The notes under the pieces are model-generated. The model saw only the letters and a list, made by a program, of their open reading frames with translations, did no database searches and was not told where the DNA came from. A stretch of 64,000 bases of DNA, taken from NCBI GenBank assembly GCA_900708905.1, contig CAADRB010000003.1, positions 2,497,303 through 2,561,302 on the forward strand, read 5' to 3'. This DNA comes from Hymenolepis diminuta (lineage: Eukaryota; Platyhelminthes; Cestoda; Cyclophyllidea; Hymenolepididae). Each line of letters opens with the position of its first letter. The stretch's first letter is position 1. The translations under genes were made by a program, and so were the position numbers. This document shows positions 14,301-29,300 of the stretch, in pieces.

Positions 14301-17300
14301 CAAGGAAAGAGTTTCTTTTCCATATTAATTGAAATACAAACGATAAAACGAATTTACATACTAAACAATGAAAGAAGGACTGAAATTAGTTTTAATTAAT
14401 AAAACTTTTATATCAGTGAAAATGATGATGGGAAAGTTTAGGAGACAGTTGTTGACTAAGACATTAAATCGAAACAGAGAAATAAAAGTTGTCATAATTT
14501 ATTAATGAATAAATTATTTTAATAAGAAATTATCTATTTTTGTATCTTTGAAATTAGATAATGGTAAGTTAGGTCTAATTGAATGTTTATGAACCAGTTT
14601 AAATCAAAGTCTTTGCAATATTTCATTGGAGGCGAAATCCTGAAGAGAAATTAATTTTTCTAATGAAACTCACAACAAAATAAATGTTTAAAATCCACAA
14701 TTCACCTTTGAGATTAAAGGCATAAAATATTACTCATCAGTTTTACAATCGCATCTACATCAAATTAAACATGCAGCCCTTTTGCTAGCAACACTACTAA
14801 GCCTCATAATCGCTGAATTTTAAAACGTAAAATAAGTATCTGAAAACAATAGTTATAAAAACTATCTAATCAATAATTTTTACGATTTAGAAAATGATGC
14901 AGAATAATTTCATTCACTCGAACCCATGCTTTAGGTTTGGATCATAACCATAAATAGAAATCAATTATTGGTCAGATCAGATGAATTTAATTTATGCAGT
15001 TGAGGATCATGAAGTGAGTAAGATTTTACTCAAAAATATGGATATGGAAGTGAACTTTTAAAGAGCTCTGTTCCGTGATAGACAAATGTGAAAGCCTTTC
15101 TTTTTCCTCCCATCTTTTTCCTTTATATCTTGTCACCTTTTAACAAACTGTGCTAAACATTCATAAGATAAAATAGAATTTTTAAAATAATTTCTTGCCA
15201 GATATAAATTTATAGCCTTTGTAAAGGTGATGGTATATAGAATGTAAAGTGGCTTCTGAAAATTCATTAAAATATCTTTTCAACTCTGTCTTATGATATT
15301 TAGCGTTGAAGATCTTGACAACTTCTTAGTCGGCAGCAACCTCGGCTTTGCGTCAGTAGTACCACTGGGAACTCTTCCGGAAAAATCGACGAGTGACAAG
15401 GGAGAAAAAGAGTGTGAAAAATCAAGAAGCATTCCCAGTGCCATCGGTTCTCTCATTCCGCGAAAAATGACCCTTTCATTTCGAAATTCTCAAGACTCAA
15501 GTGGAACATCTCCTCAGAGTTACATTGGTCGTAGTCTCGGTCGACTCATTCATCGAACTGCGTCGACAGGACAGAAAAATCCTAGATTAAATCCTACTAT
15601 GGGTTGTGGAGGTGGCAGACGAAGACCACTTTCTATCGGCTGCTCCGAAGAACTTTTCTCAGACCATGCTGCGATTGATGTGATTCCTCAAGATCTGAAT
15701 AAAAGGACTGGTGGGGAGGATTCGGAAGCCGTATTCTTTGAAAGATCATCGTCAAGCACACCGTCATTTGCAGATGAAAAAGAAGTCTTTGACGTGCTTC
15801 GACAGACGTCTCTTCTTTGGGAGGTATCATTCTCAACTTAATCTACTTTTCCCTAATCGAAATATTTGCCCGTTGAAATTAGCAGTTCTGACGTTATAAA
15901 GATAGATTAGGGACTGAATCGGTAAAATTTCAGGTGTATTGTGTCAGATGCATTACAGTTGGCTTGTTATGATTATGAAAAAACATATCTGTGCAAGCAC
16001 GCGTTTCGGAAAAAAGAATGGACTTGGGCATATATTTTAAACCAAGGTCAAAAAATTTTAACAAATCCAAATATTTTAAACAACGAAGAAGTACCAACTA
16101 TCAGAACGAAGTATTAACTTATTAGGTTTGAGATATTTATATTTCCTATTTCTATTTTCTTCCTGCTATAACAATGACAACGATTCGTATCTTAGACACA
16201 AACATGAGAATTTCCATCTTAGATAATTAGACTTATTAATATATGTACTGAAAATGTCAACAATTGATAATGTTTTCTAGTGCGGCAGTATATTTGATTA
16301 CGGTATTAGAAAATCGTAATGATTTAATATACCTTATTTCATATATAATCAGAAGTGGGCCGGAAATTCTAAAAGGAAACCACACAAATTTTTCTATTAA
16401 ACAATGAAATTGTGAAAGTACAGTTGTTTGGTCACGAGGGAGTAAAATTATTGTAATATATTAACAAATAATAACTTACACAGCGTTTTCTTTTCACTAT
16501 TCCAATAGTAAAATATTTCACATAAGAAATTTGGAATAAATAATATTTTCTCGGTTGTATTTTTACTGAAGTCAGACCAATTTATTACATTATTTCAAAT
16601 GAAGAAATAGAAATAAATCAAATAAATTTAGAAGCTAACTTTGTGTCATCAGGCTGTTAAAAAAAGAGTTGGAACTTTTCGACAAATTAAAATTTCTTAC
16701 TCGGCAAAGTTAAGTTGCTGTATTTCAGAAAATTTATACGTTATCAGTTGTATTATGTATATGTCATCAATTATTATAATATAATAATATAATTGGTTAA
16801 CAATTAATTTAAATATTATTTGAGAACAAAGGATAGAAAAAGATAATACATATATGTAAATTAATCTAATACTTTTGATGAATTTGATTTTTCTGAATGT
16901 ACAATCAGTCAATTCGCCTTTCAAAAATATCGCACATGAGGCGATGTCATAACTCTAAACCTGAAAGTTGTAAACATACTTTTCAAGGGTTGAAATGTTA
17001 AGCATGAAACAAATCAACACACAATTATTTATTTTATGACCTGAAATGTTTGGAGAATACCAAAGGAGCACAGCTAGAATCTCGAATACCGGTTTGGTGA
17101 AATTACATAAAATACAACAAAATATCTGCGTCAAAGATTTTCATAAGTTGACAATGATGATGTGTGTTGAATTCATTTAAGCTAGTATTGTCATTCAGGA
17201 AAAGATTGAGCTAAAGTGGTAAGACCGGTCATAATACTTGATCAAGAAGTACTGAATACCCAGGAAAAGAATTTGCCCAGCAATCTAGAAGACGAATCAA

Positions 17301-20300
17301 GAACTTCGGAATATGTAGCAGGGATCAAACCAAGGCACAACCTGACTCCAAGCATAATCAAGACTCTTTTGAAAACTACCAATATTTTAAGACATCTTTC
17401 GATGGCAGACTTCACCATTGCCCGATTTGTTACCATGGCGAACTATATCTTTATTTTCCCTGCTGTGAATTATAATAAGAAGATAATAATTAAGCTAATC
17501 CATTTGTCTTTTCTATATTTCCAGCTTGTCAGCGAGCAGGAGTTTCTCCAGAGATGCGTCTTAGCAGAAGCCGAACAAGAGGAAGGCGAGGAAGGTTGTG
17601 GCTCTTTGATAAGTGAATCCGCTATCTTCTCGATTCTACCACCTCCTGCTGCTATCATCCAGAGCACTATTCTCGCAACTCAAACCCAAATTCAAGAGGT
17701 GATTCTCTTTTGACTTATTTAATTAAATGGTATTGTGCAAACTTAAAGTATCCAATTATTTTCTATAAATCTCATGCATGCGATGCGACGATTAAATGAA
17801 CATTTTAAAAAAATTAATGGGCACTGCTTTTAACTGTCATGCGGGGAATAAATTAATTTATTTTTAATAAATTCGTCTAGGCAAGACAAACAATGAAAAA
17901 TGTTTTATTTCTGGTAATTTATAGGTTTCCACTTAGAGTTAAAAGAAAAGAAAATGAGAATGTTCATAATATAAAAATACATTATTCTCACATTATTAAT
18001 GCAATACATACAAGAATTTCAAAAATTTAATAAAGTTCCTGCTCCTGAGTATCAATCCACATAGACTGAAACTTCGTTATGGCTTAATATCAAATGTTTG
18101 GGGATTTCTTTTTATTTTTTCTTTTTATCATCCATATTAATACAGTTTTTTCCACGAGAGGGCAAAAATATTTGCACGATGTTCAATAATGGAAGAGCAT
18201 ACAGGCAAGGGAAAAGAGGGGGCTGAGTGTCGAATAAATGTTGATAATTTGGTCAGGTTATCTAGAATCTTCCCTTTGAATTTTGGGAAGATTTTGCTGT
18301 CAATATTCTCGTAAGAGTTATGGATCTCACTTGAAGATACCTTAGTCATTTGAAGCTAAGCTTTCATGCTTCGACTGAAGGAGTTCTGTTTAAATTAGTG
18401 TCTTCGATTTTCAAATGTGCTAACAAAATGTTTTAATTGAGCGATTGGTCAAACCGCTTAGATTAAGCTGCGCTTTCTAACACCAGGTTGACAAGACTAA
18501 GTAAGGTTTCTTAGCAAGACAGAACACAGTAGAATTTGTTTAAGGTAAACAATAAGTCGCTATATTGCAGGTATTTTTATTTTGGTAATAATAAACACTC
18601 AAAATAATTTTAATAACAGGTTATATTTAGCATAAGTGACATAAAATACATTTAAATTTTTGTTAAAGCTGGAGCAAAATTTAAATCCTCTTTATTTTAT
18701 TTCAATTTCCTTAAATCGTTTTTTTTGCATGAAAATTGAAGAATAATTCAGCTAAATATTTCCTAGAATTAAGATCATTTAACACTTGTAACAAGTTTGG
18801 GAAGTTGCGTACTAAGAACATTTAATAAAATTAATCTGAATGGCCTTAAATTTTCCTTAATTTAATTTGCAGTGATTAACTCCAATTTGCCCCACTCAAA
18901 TACTCCCCGAACGGGAGCGCAAAACCATAGGACGACATCACGAGATGCATCTACAAACTTCTTAGATTCACAGAGTGAGGGGGAGAGAGGGAGGGAAGGG
19001 TCTTATAATTTATTAATCGCAATCGTGCGCGCGCAATTTACGACTACTGTTATTGTTTAATTAATAATAGGACTATGGGGGGGAGGGAGTTGTGAAAAGT
19101 GATAAGGAGCTTCTGCTCTAGTAATTATAATCTAGTATAAAACCCACTGTTTATTAAGATGGTATGCATAATAATATTTAAATTGGCGGATACCATTATT
19201 TTGGGAGGCGAGTAAAGGAATTTTTTATTTGGAGTTCAAAAGTGTAATTTATTCTCTCCCGCGTCCAAGCGTCAATGAGGAAGACTTTGGACTACTATGA
19301 GAAATCTATACAGTTTTCTTACAATAGAGCTTCTTCATAGTCATCCGGTATCAAGGAGAACTAAAATACATAAAAAACAACAGCTAAAGAAAATCAATAA
19401 TGACTTTGGTTTAATAGGGTTTTCATTGACTAAAAGGGCCAACAACGCCAGTTCTAAATCTCTAGAATCATAGATCTCTACCTTAACGGAATTTGAACAA
19501 ACCGACGAAGTGGGGCGCATTCAATTGTGGGTGAATGTTCAGGGAAAAAGAAAGTAATATTCTTGGACTGTCGTGGAGATCACTAATTTTCAGGTGCAAC
19601 AATCAACAAGGACTTCCATTTTCTAATTTCTTAAGTGTTATAAGGGACACGAACCCTCAAATCAAAATGTCAATCTCAACGTTGAGATTAGATTAAACGG
19701 GTCATAATTTTTTTAACAAAGCAATAGCAGCACACTTTTTTGAGCTGAGTAATTCTGGAGTAAAAATCCCGAATCCCATAGATCAAATCCTCATACCATT
19801 TCTCCGAACTATTTTCTCTTAGCTGTAGCTAGAATTTGTTTATTTTATACTATAGTGCATGCTATATTTAGGGAGCGGACAGATTACAATAATTTTTTCT
19901 CTTCTAAGCCCATAATAAAAAAATTCGTGACGTATGTTTTTTTATTAATTGTGATAGTTGTTATACTTATCTGCATGCAACCTTCAAAATTAATGAACAT
20001 ACTCTTGAAATCCCTTGAGAATTAACTTGCATTTAAAGTCAAGAATTGAAATAGCATGTTGATATATGGCCATCCGCTCACTACTGTCTTTCGAAAGACT
20101 CAAGCAAGATGGAATATTTAGAATAACGATAAATGAAATAAGGATAGTTTTTGCTTTCTGTGGACGCAAATGATTTTAGAATGTAAAGTTAAAAATATCT
20201 TAAGTAAAAGGCAATTAATTTTCAATTTTTTTATTTAAAAGTACTTTTTAAAGTATTTTTTCTATTTAAAATTATCTACTGGAGTTAATTTTGATATCTT

Positions 20301-23300
20301 TTTTAAACATATATATCTGAACTCATAAGTGCAAAAACGATCTTTTCAAATGATGCCTTGATCAAGATCATTTTTAAGATTAATTCGAATTTTCTTAAGC
20401 TGAAGTAAAGTTGCTTTAAATATATTTAAAATCAAAGTAAGAAATTGTCTTTAATTATTTTTTTAATTGTGATTCATATAATTCCCTGTGAAATAATTTT
20501 ATCTGTTATTAATAATCTACCTAAATGCCGGAATATGGAGCTGATTGTTTGCTCAAATAATTGAAAGTAACGTTATTTATTAGAAAATATTTTTAAAATG
20601 TTATGTTAAATTTTGTATCAACTTCAAATAGGTAACATTAGCTGAAAATGAGAAAAATAAAAANNNNNNNNNNNNNNNNNNNNNNNNNNNNNNNNNNNNN
20701 NNNNAAATATATATTTTTAATATTTATTAAATTTTTATTTTAAATATTTTAAATTTTAAATATAACTTCCCACAAATTTTGGTTAATTTATTTAAAAATC
20801 ATTTTTTTAGGGCACAAAATAATTATAACCATAGAAAAGTTACATTTTAAACGGAATTACTCAGAAATATTTGGATTAAATTTTAAGTCAGAAAACGAAG
20901 AATTTACAACGTTATGACATTGTTTTCATGTTCAATACTAGAGTTTTTATTTAATGCAAAGCAAAATAGAAGACTATGCGGCTTTGAAACATTTTTTCCG
21001 TCTTAATCCTGATTTAGAGCTTAATTTCGGGAAGTCAAAGTATTTAAGTGTAATACCGTCATATGCCGCTATTTTATTATAGTCATTAGATTCTGTGCCA
21101 ACTGCGTAACAGTAAAAAATAATAAAATATATATTTAATACTCCTCAAATAAAGGGTGCTTTAATAAGCTTGTTTCTTACAAAGCTTAGAGTATACATAT
21201 TTGGACTTCACATTCGCTTATGCTGTAAAGATGGTGCAGGATAACGCAAATATGAACGTCCATCTCTTTACTTTAACATTCAACAAGACTGCCTTAAGTT
21301 ATTTTTGTTTATTCCAGAAAATTAAACTTGATAAAAGAAGCAAATATATCTCAACTATCGCCCTTCTAATCCTTTGGAATTTCGCTACCACAAGATAGGA
21401 AGAAGCCAGGAAAATATTTACATCATGGGAAAACTGGTAGAAAGTACCTGTCTCGAAACTAAGAATCTAAAATTTCCCCTAAGAAACAGTGCAGACTTAA
21501 AGAAAACACCAACTTGACGACTGCCAAGATCTGAAACTCGATTTGAAGGGAGTGGATGTCGATATTTAGGAAAAATATGGAGATTTGTAATGAATTGATG
21601 TTTTATTTTGATTATTTTTAATCAAACTATCCTCCACCTCCAAATATCGAATTATACTGTCTCGTTTTAATACTTCAGCAAAGTTTGACTTTGACCATTA
21701 AACGTTCCAAATAAGTGCTATTTCGAATTTTATTTCGAATGCCTTGATTACTTATAAATTTAGCTGATATATCAATAAAATCGAATATTCTGTTATAGAT
21801 AATTAAAATTTATGACTGCTTCCCTGCGAAAGTTTTATGGCATGTTGTCCTCTTAAAATTTATTTAATATTTTCAACTTGGGGAAATACACTCATCCATT
21901 GGTAAATATTATTTAACTGATCACTCTTTCGTGAAACGATATATTTTTTAAATTTTTTACGTAGTTATTGTAACTTATTGAAAACTAATTTAAAAGACCG
22001 AAAAGACCACACAGAGAACACAATCAGATATAATTGTCAACCCGGCAAATAGGTACGTATATTTACAAATCAACTCACAATGAAAATAATGAGAACGCTT
22101 AGTAGGTCATATCGATAGATGACCAACGGATTGAGAAAAAAACAATGAAAAACACAAAAGCAGTTATATTCTGGGCAGTAGTCACGCAAAGTCCAGACAA
22201 AACGTATACTAACTCAAACAAGACAGTGTTCATTGTTAAATAACCACAAAGGCTAGACAGTACGGGAATTTCTATGAGAATAGGCAACATACACCAGTTT
22301 GAAATAAAAATTCCCTTTTTGGAGTGCATGAATCAATTAAAACAAATATGTAAATATAAATATATATGTGATATTGATTTACATGAATCATTATCGTTCT
22401 CTAAGTTAATTTTATAAACGCTGATCTGAACTATTTTGATGGTAAAAACGGAGCGGAAAAATAAATAAGACAGCAGAAAGTAATGTACAGATTCTAAAAG
22501 ATACCATCTAAATAAATACACTCTCGAGCGTTACAAGGATGTTAGCCGAACGTTTTTCATGGCTCACTTTCAAAAATGCTGTAAAAGCAATACTCTATTA
22601 GAAAAAAATAAATTAATAGTTGAGCATTTTTGTGCAAATGAATGTTAGAAGGGCATAATTAATTAAGGCTTTAGTTGATATTTGAATGAACTTTCGTCAG
22701 CGTTTACTTAAGCCGCCCAGAGTCCCGTTACAGTGTCGGTGACTTCGATCTCGGATGATTTTTCATGGTGATCATGGAGTGGTCTTTCAAAGCATGTTCA
22801 CTCGGAATAAACGATTTCGGAATTTTATAGTTAGTCAATATCTTGTCGCGTTCCTGAATATCTAAACATCTGTAATTACTTTATTCACCCGTATAACATT
22901 TTAAAATTAGAAAATTAATGATAGATTTTTGAGAAATATATGATATAAAATGCTAAAATTACTTTCTATAGAACTTTTAAAATTTTATCCTATACAGTCA
23001 ATTGCGCAATTTCCCTCGCTCAAAACAAACCTTCTCTAATTGATTTCGGTTTTGTATTTCGCGGCGAAAATCACCGTTTCCTGTTGGCTGATTTTACCAA
23101 CTGAGTTAAATGGATGATTACTTTTCAAGTCTCTTTCCCCTCTATGTCCAAAAAGTCTTAGTGTTTATCGTCTGATCATTTCAGAAGACGCATTCGAAGG
23201 GAATATTTTTATTCCGGATTTATGTACCAGTCCTCTCAAGATTATTGAAAATACCATGGGATTTTCATACTTTCGGTTAAATTTTACATAATGATTAGGT

Positions 23301-26300
23301 ATAAATAATGTGTAAATGAAGACTACGTCACAATAGTTACAGATTGATGTTTTGAATATATGTGGGTATCTGCGTTAAGTACATGGGTATGTAAACATGT
23401 TTTACAAGTTTTAACAATAGGACATCGATATAATCTGAAGTATTCAAAAAGAGTTTATAACGTTGTCAAGGTGTCAATAATTTTACCGTATTTGATTCTC
23501 AAAAGTATTGATGTGTTTATTCTTTTATTAGAGACATAATTTTCTCCCTTTAAAATGTTGTTAAACTCAGTTTTATGGGCTTATAGGCAGAGTAATATCG
23601 ACAATTTTCAGAACTTGTTGACTGGTAGAATTGTTAATGATGCTATCTCGCCCACTTGCACATTCGTTCAACCATAAGCAAGTAGATGGAATTAATAAAG
23701 ACAAAGCTTATTAGAGTTTTCTTACATTGAACCCTCATAACAAGTATGAATTATCTTTAATAATTTATATTCACTCAAATGCCTTCACTTGCAAAAAGCG
23801 ATTGTATCATCTAAATATGCTTTATTAATTTATTTCATCTGCCTATTTTACAAGGAGTGATAAAAATAAGAAGAATAATGTCAGAAAATTTTGCAGAAAT
23901 CACCAGTTTAGTTTTGCATTTCAATATTTGCTTGATTTGAATAGATAGAGATGAAAATAATTTCCGCGTTTCTTTATTTTCAAAATTTAATTGTTGATAA
24001 GGTTAGACCTCTGACATTCAATAGCAGAGCTAATAGAATTTTAGTATTCACAGATTTTCAATGAAACGTCTATTCGTTTTGAATACTAATAACATCCGAT
24101 ATAACTTTTTAAAATGTCTATACACTACTTAATTTATTGTGACGTTCTATTTTAAGTGTTTACATATTAGATGAGAAGGACAACCAGATCCAATTTAACT
24201 AATAATAAGTCCAGTTATTTAAAAATCGTGCCGAGGATAAGAATTTTAGTAGCACTGCTTTCAAAAGGGAGGGTTCAAGGGATCATACGAACATCTTTTA
24301 CAGTTAGGTGGTTCTAGCTATTTTACTTTTAACACTTGAAAGAATGGCCGCATTAATAGCTTCACCTATTTGAAGCTATCAGTACTTGACCAGCAGTTTT
24401 TACCTTTCAGTTAATTAATTAAAGTTCTAATAACTATTTCTTCTAACTTATCTCGGAGTTTTTGGCTAATTTTGGCGAAGGGAACTTTGCGATATATTTC
24501 CTTCATTGTATTTGAAATTTTTTAAATATTTTCATCCGTTGTTTATGGAGAGAAGTAAATGCCGTTAATTATGTCAAATTTTATATTGTTAGGCGTTAAA
24601 CAGTTAAGAAAAATTATATTTGAGTTAATTACTAGCCAAGTGAATAATGAGAGGCGAGTTTTTTATGTACAGATAATATGAAATGATAACACATAACTGT
24701 AACCCGTTAAAAGAATATAAATTTAAATTCTATTTTAATACGTTAAAATTAAAACAGTAGTACTAAAATATCTTCATAACTTTTACATTAGAAAGTTTTT
24801 CTGCTTGTGATGCAACTGCTATTTGGCTAAAATAAAATAGAAAAAAAATTTCGAATCCAATGTCAAAATGAATTTTTACTAATTTATTAAAACTTAAGCC
24901 CCATTAATTTTTTTCGAAAACATAAATTAGGCTGAAACATTTTCTTTCTGTTTAAATTATTATATTATATCATTTTCATAATCAGAAATTTTTGTTTTAT
25001 TTTATTTTAAAACAATAATAAAGGCATTCGGTCAGACATGTGATTTGTCTCGGAAATTGATCAGATATTTATTTGCTTGTTTTTGCTACTTCTGAAATTT
25101 ATAATGAATTGTTTTAAGGCAATATTATAATTGAGCAATGCCCCCCCCCCATTTTAAATAAAGTAAGAATTTTAATATACTGATTTTATTGGCTGCTTTT
25201 TTGATCTTCTCACCGTCTCAGGTCTCACTTGTTTTCTATTAATCTTACTCGGATGCCTCAAGTTTTTATTACTGTGTCATGAGGAATCACAATATTAATG
25301 AAGCAATTTATCTTTCAGTGTGTTTTGTATTTTTTAATGCAAATAACAAAACTTAATAATAAATCCAAAGAAATATTAATTTAACGCATTTTTGAACTGA
25401 GTCAAAAATCGAATAAACCAAATTTAATGTCTTAGAACGGGTTTTCAAACTTATCATTTTAGGAATCGCGGTATTGAAAAAAGTTTGAATTAAGTAATCA
25501 CAAGTTTATTCCCCGAAATTAACAGTTGTTCATATATTACTATTGTTTATTTTTTATAAATGATGCTTATTTTTTACAAAGAACTAAATTGCCCTGTCAA
25601 GAGACGGAGTTGTAAACTGAGTTGAAAGTTAGTATGCAGGTAATTTTGCTTTGGGTTCTGTCCCTCCTGCGATTTTCTGGAGACAAGTCCTATTTCTCTT
25701 CTACTCCGACCCGAATATAAATCATCCCTCGATCTTCATGATGTCTATTGATTTCATTCAGTTGTTGGGCTTTCGTATTTCCAATTATTCACTGATTGAA
25801 TATTTATCTCTACTTCTTTTAATTTAAATATCCTACCTCCTCTATCTATCTATATCTTGCAGATGAAAAATTTATAATGCTAAGAAGAGCAATACCTTAA
25901 TCAATTTTCTCTGTCCTTCAGTGTTACTCCCTAAGTTGTGACCTTCTCCAATAAACATATTTTTTAAATATCAAGGAAGTAAGATCCGGAATTTAACGTT
26001 GAGCAAATAAAGGTTAATTAGAAAAGAGTAAATAATTGTGTTGGTTACTTATTAAGATAAACCGTGATTATAGATACTATTTCCATACTTTATAAAAGTT
26101 ATAATTTGAATTTAGATATTTGACTCAATTCCATTTGCGGCCCAAACTTTCGACTGGTCTCTCACCTTTAGCACTGAATTGCATGGCTTCAGTCTGGCGA
26201 CACTTTACCGACGTTGTGAAGAATTCGCAAGCGGGGATCTTGAAATCAACTCTCGCTTTGAGGGAGTTCGCAATGCAGAAGATTTCACGGAATGTTCTCT

Positions 26301-29300
26301 CATAATGAGACATAAAAATCTTTGCTGTACTCTGCAGCATCAACCTTCCGTACTATTGATTAAGGATACAACGGAGCATGTAAGTTTTGTATGATTTGGG
26401 ATCGGCTCACTTAAATTTGCTACTTTTCAAGTAAAATATAAACAATGTAGAAAATTATCTCTTAAATTATAAATATTAACAGAAAATTCAATATTTTTAT
26501 GCGTTCAAGAAACTTTCTTTTACGAATCTGAATGAACCAGTGTCATTTTTAGCATTAAAAACTCAGTTGCAACAAGATGAGATGGGTGACAGAATATTTT
26601 TAATAAGTAAGAACAAAAATTTGACAATGAATGACAGTTTGGTGGGAGATATTTGAATAACAGAAAAGTGATAAACGACTCAGTGTCAAAAGGATTAGAC
26701 CTACGCAAAACAATGTAAAAAAGGCAGTAAAGTTGAGCAAAAATCGATAAACAATTTACGAAAATAGATAACATAGATTATAAATTGCGTTTCTACAACT
26801 AATTGGTAGTAAACGAAAATGACAGGAGGAAGTAATCAGTGGTTAATAAATTAAGCAAAGGGGAGGTGACTAAATTATGTTTCTAGTAAGATTGCGAGGC
26901 AGTTACTCCAAGTATTTTGCCAAAAATGGATAAAGAGAGAAGAAATGGGTGTGAAGAAAATGCAATTATTAACCTAATTCACTCAGGAAATGCCTGCTAC
27001 GCATCATGATAGTGGAATTATAAACAAAGCAGAAGACGAGTCAATGGTGAATAAGTCAATGACCTTTATAGGACCCCAAAGGACACCAAAATGCAAATAG
27101 AATAATAAGAAATGAATCGTTAGAACTGATTACCTTTGTTTAAAATTCGTCTAACAAATTATTTAAGTTTACTTGGAAGAAGTTGAATGCATTTAATTTT
27201 GAGATTAATAGTTCAACGATATCAGACCCATGTCGCCCACTTAATGACAGGCATTCACAATGTTCTCACATCTATCTCGGAGTCCTCCACATTACTACAA
27301 TCATTATACTTATAATAAACAAATCAACATAAAGATCTCATCGAAACTAGACCATTATATTATGCACAAACATTCGTTAAAATTGATTTTGAATTGTATA
27401 TAGATTAGCCATTGGAAAACTGATGAAATATTTGCCTTCTTCATTTTCGTCGATTATTCAATATGTGTTCGACTTTGTTAATACTTGTTTCTCATCAATA
27501 CGGTTATTATATGTATCCCTCTAGATAAGGACTCAATATTCAAAATTGACTAGATTTAGTCACTGAAAGTAGTATTTGTCGAACAATCATTTTAACCTCC
27601 AACGCAGGACATCAAATTTATCAACTTTTTAGCTAATTCGAATGAATCTAGTTTACTTTTCCTCCTGATTTAAGCATATTATAATAATTATATTATAGCT
27701 CTTTATTAGAAACCTTATTTTATGTGAATGGGACTAAATTGATAATATAAATATATAATAAAGTTTGCTGCAGTCATATAATGATCTCTTAAATAATTTT
27801 CCCCTCATTTAGCAAGAGAACATATTATATTCTATTTTTAATATATTTTCCATGCAGAAAGCCAGCTAAGCTTTTTCTGCTTATATGGTTTCTTAGTAAT
27901 TCAGACGAGAGAAAACTTGGATTTCATGCCTTTTCTGCATCAGAAATGCTGAGAAAAATTTCCAAAGAGTGGAGAAGCCTAAAATTTATTTTTTATTAAA
28001 TTGAAGGCAACGCCAATCAGTAGTATCTATCTGCTTTTATGAAACATAGTTTGCAAGTAAGGACCGAATGAATGAGTTGGAATGTTTTCCACAAAGGAAA
28101 TCAACTGAATATTCATGCATTATGCCGTTAATTTGGCAGATTAAAACTCACTTGCCACCTTATAATTTTGTAAACTATAGTTACTTTTATGTAACATATT
28201 TTGCGATGTGAATTGATATAATTTTTCTTAGTTGTCTCGATTTTCAAAAATCCGGAAAACGATTATCTTATAATTCAAGTGGATTGATTCCCTATCTGGT
28301 TAAAAGGCTTTGAAATGCATTCATTCAAGTAACATCCGCAAATTATTTCGCAAAATAAATATATATTAATGTCCTTTCAATTAAACAAATATTCTTATTC
28401 ATTTTAAATAATTTATTAATAACTTCATAAAAAGGAGGCCAATAGTATAAATATTTATAATTTGTGCGAATATATTAGCATGTTAATCAAAATTAAAGTT
28501 TTAATATGCATTAAATTGAGAGCTTAACTTTCGTTTAAAACAAATTTCAAAATTCTCTACCATGATAATTATTTAATTTTTTAAAAGATCTCCACTTAAG
28601 TTATCTCACTGTTTGTCAACAATATTTTCTACGAAATCATCCGCCTTCATTGAATAACAGTTTCTTGTGTTATTTTAACTAATACGTTCACAATAATTAC
28701 GTGTAGAATTTGACATGAATACAAGAAGATGAAATTAAAATATCATCTGGTAAATATTATGCATACAAAAGAAATCATTTTTCTTCCGAAAACACCATGA
28801 GCAGTATTTATTCAAGTGAATGAATTTGTGGTTGGATCATTGGAATACTGAGAACCAACTGGTACTAATTATTAGGACGGGATTAGCAGATAGATATCGA
28901 ATTTGAGTCCAAAGTTATTTCAGAAATTTTACAAATTCAATTTCTTCAAACTATTGCTGCTACAAAAGGATTAAAAGCAAAGATACTTGTGAAAAGTAGG
29001 TCTATTGACTGAGAAATTTGATGGGATAAAGGAAGAGTGATGACCATGAAGGAAAGAGAAGATTGAAGGTGGTGGTTTTGGCGGTGAAATAGTAGTAGCG
29101 GAGGTTAAACCGAGGGTCTTACAAGAGACTGAAACTTAAGAAAATTACTTTAGATCCAAACTAGTGGTTTAACAAAATAAATATAACTAAATTGCCTGGT
29201 AGTTTTGTAGAAGACCTTGTTGTTTCCGCGCTCTCAATTCGGGATCATATTCTAGAAGTGACGTTAGTTTCTTTCCAGTTCTCAGAAATAAAAGAACTTC

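Larger units (their letters stand above)
17699..26115 (+). other. TLDc gene intron 9 (8.4 kb)
   Basis: Large AT-rich intron. It contains a G-quadruplex-type tract at 18979-19000, a 41-base assembly gap at 20664-20704 and a C10 run at 25141-25150. No further exon could be supported. Confidence 0.6.

Noticed and set aside
17216..17524. Upstream part of the open frame that runs into TLDc exon 9
   Set aside because: It is intron sequence without stops; the acceptor at 17524 and the phase of exon 8 place the exon start at 17525.
18873..19060. Possible extra exon (INSNLPHSNTPRTGAQ) with a good TTTGCAG acceptor
   Set aside because: In phase 0, required after exon 9, it starts with TGA, and no good donor follows before the frame ends.
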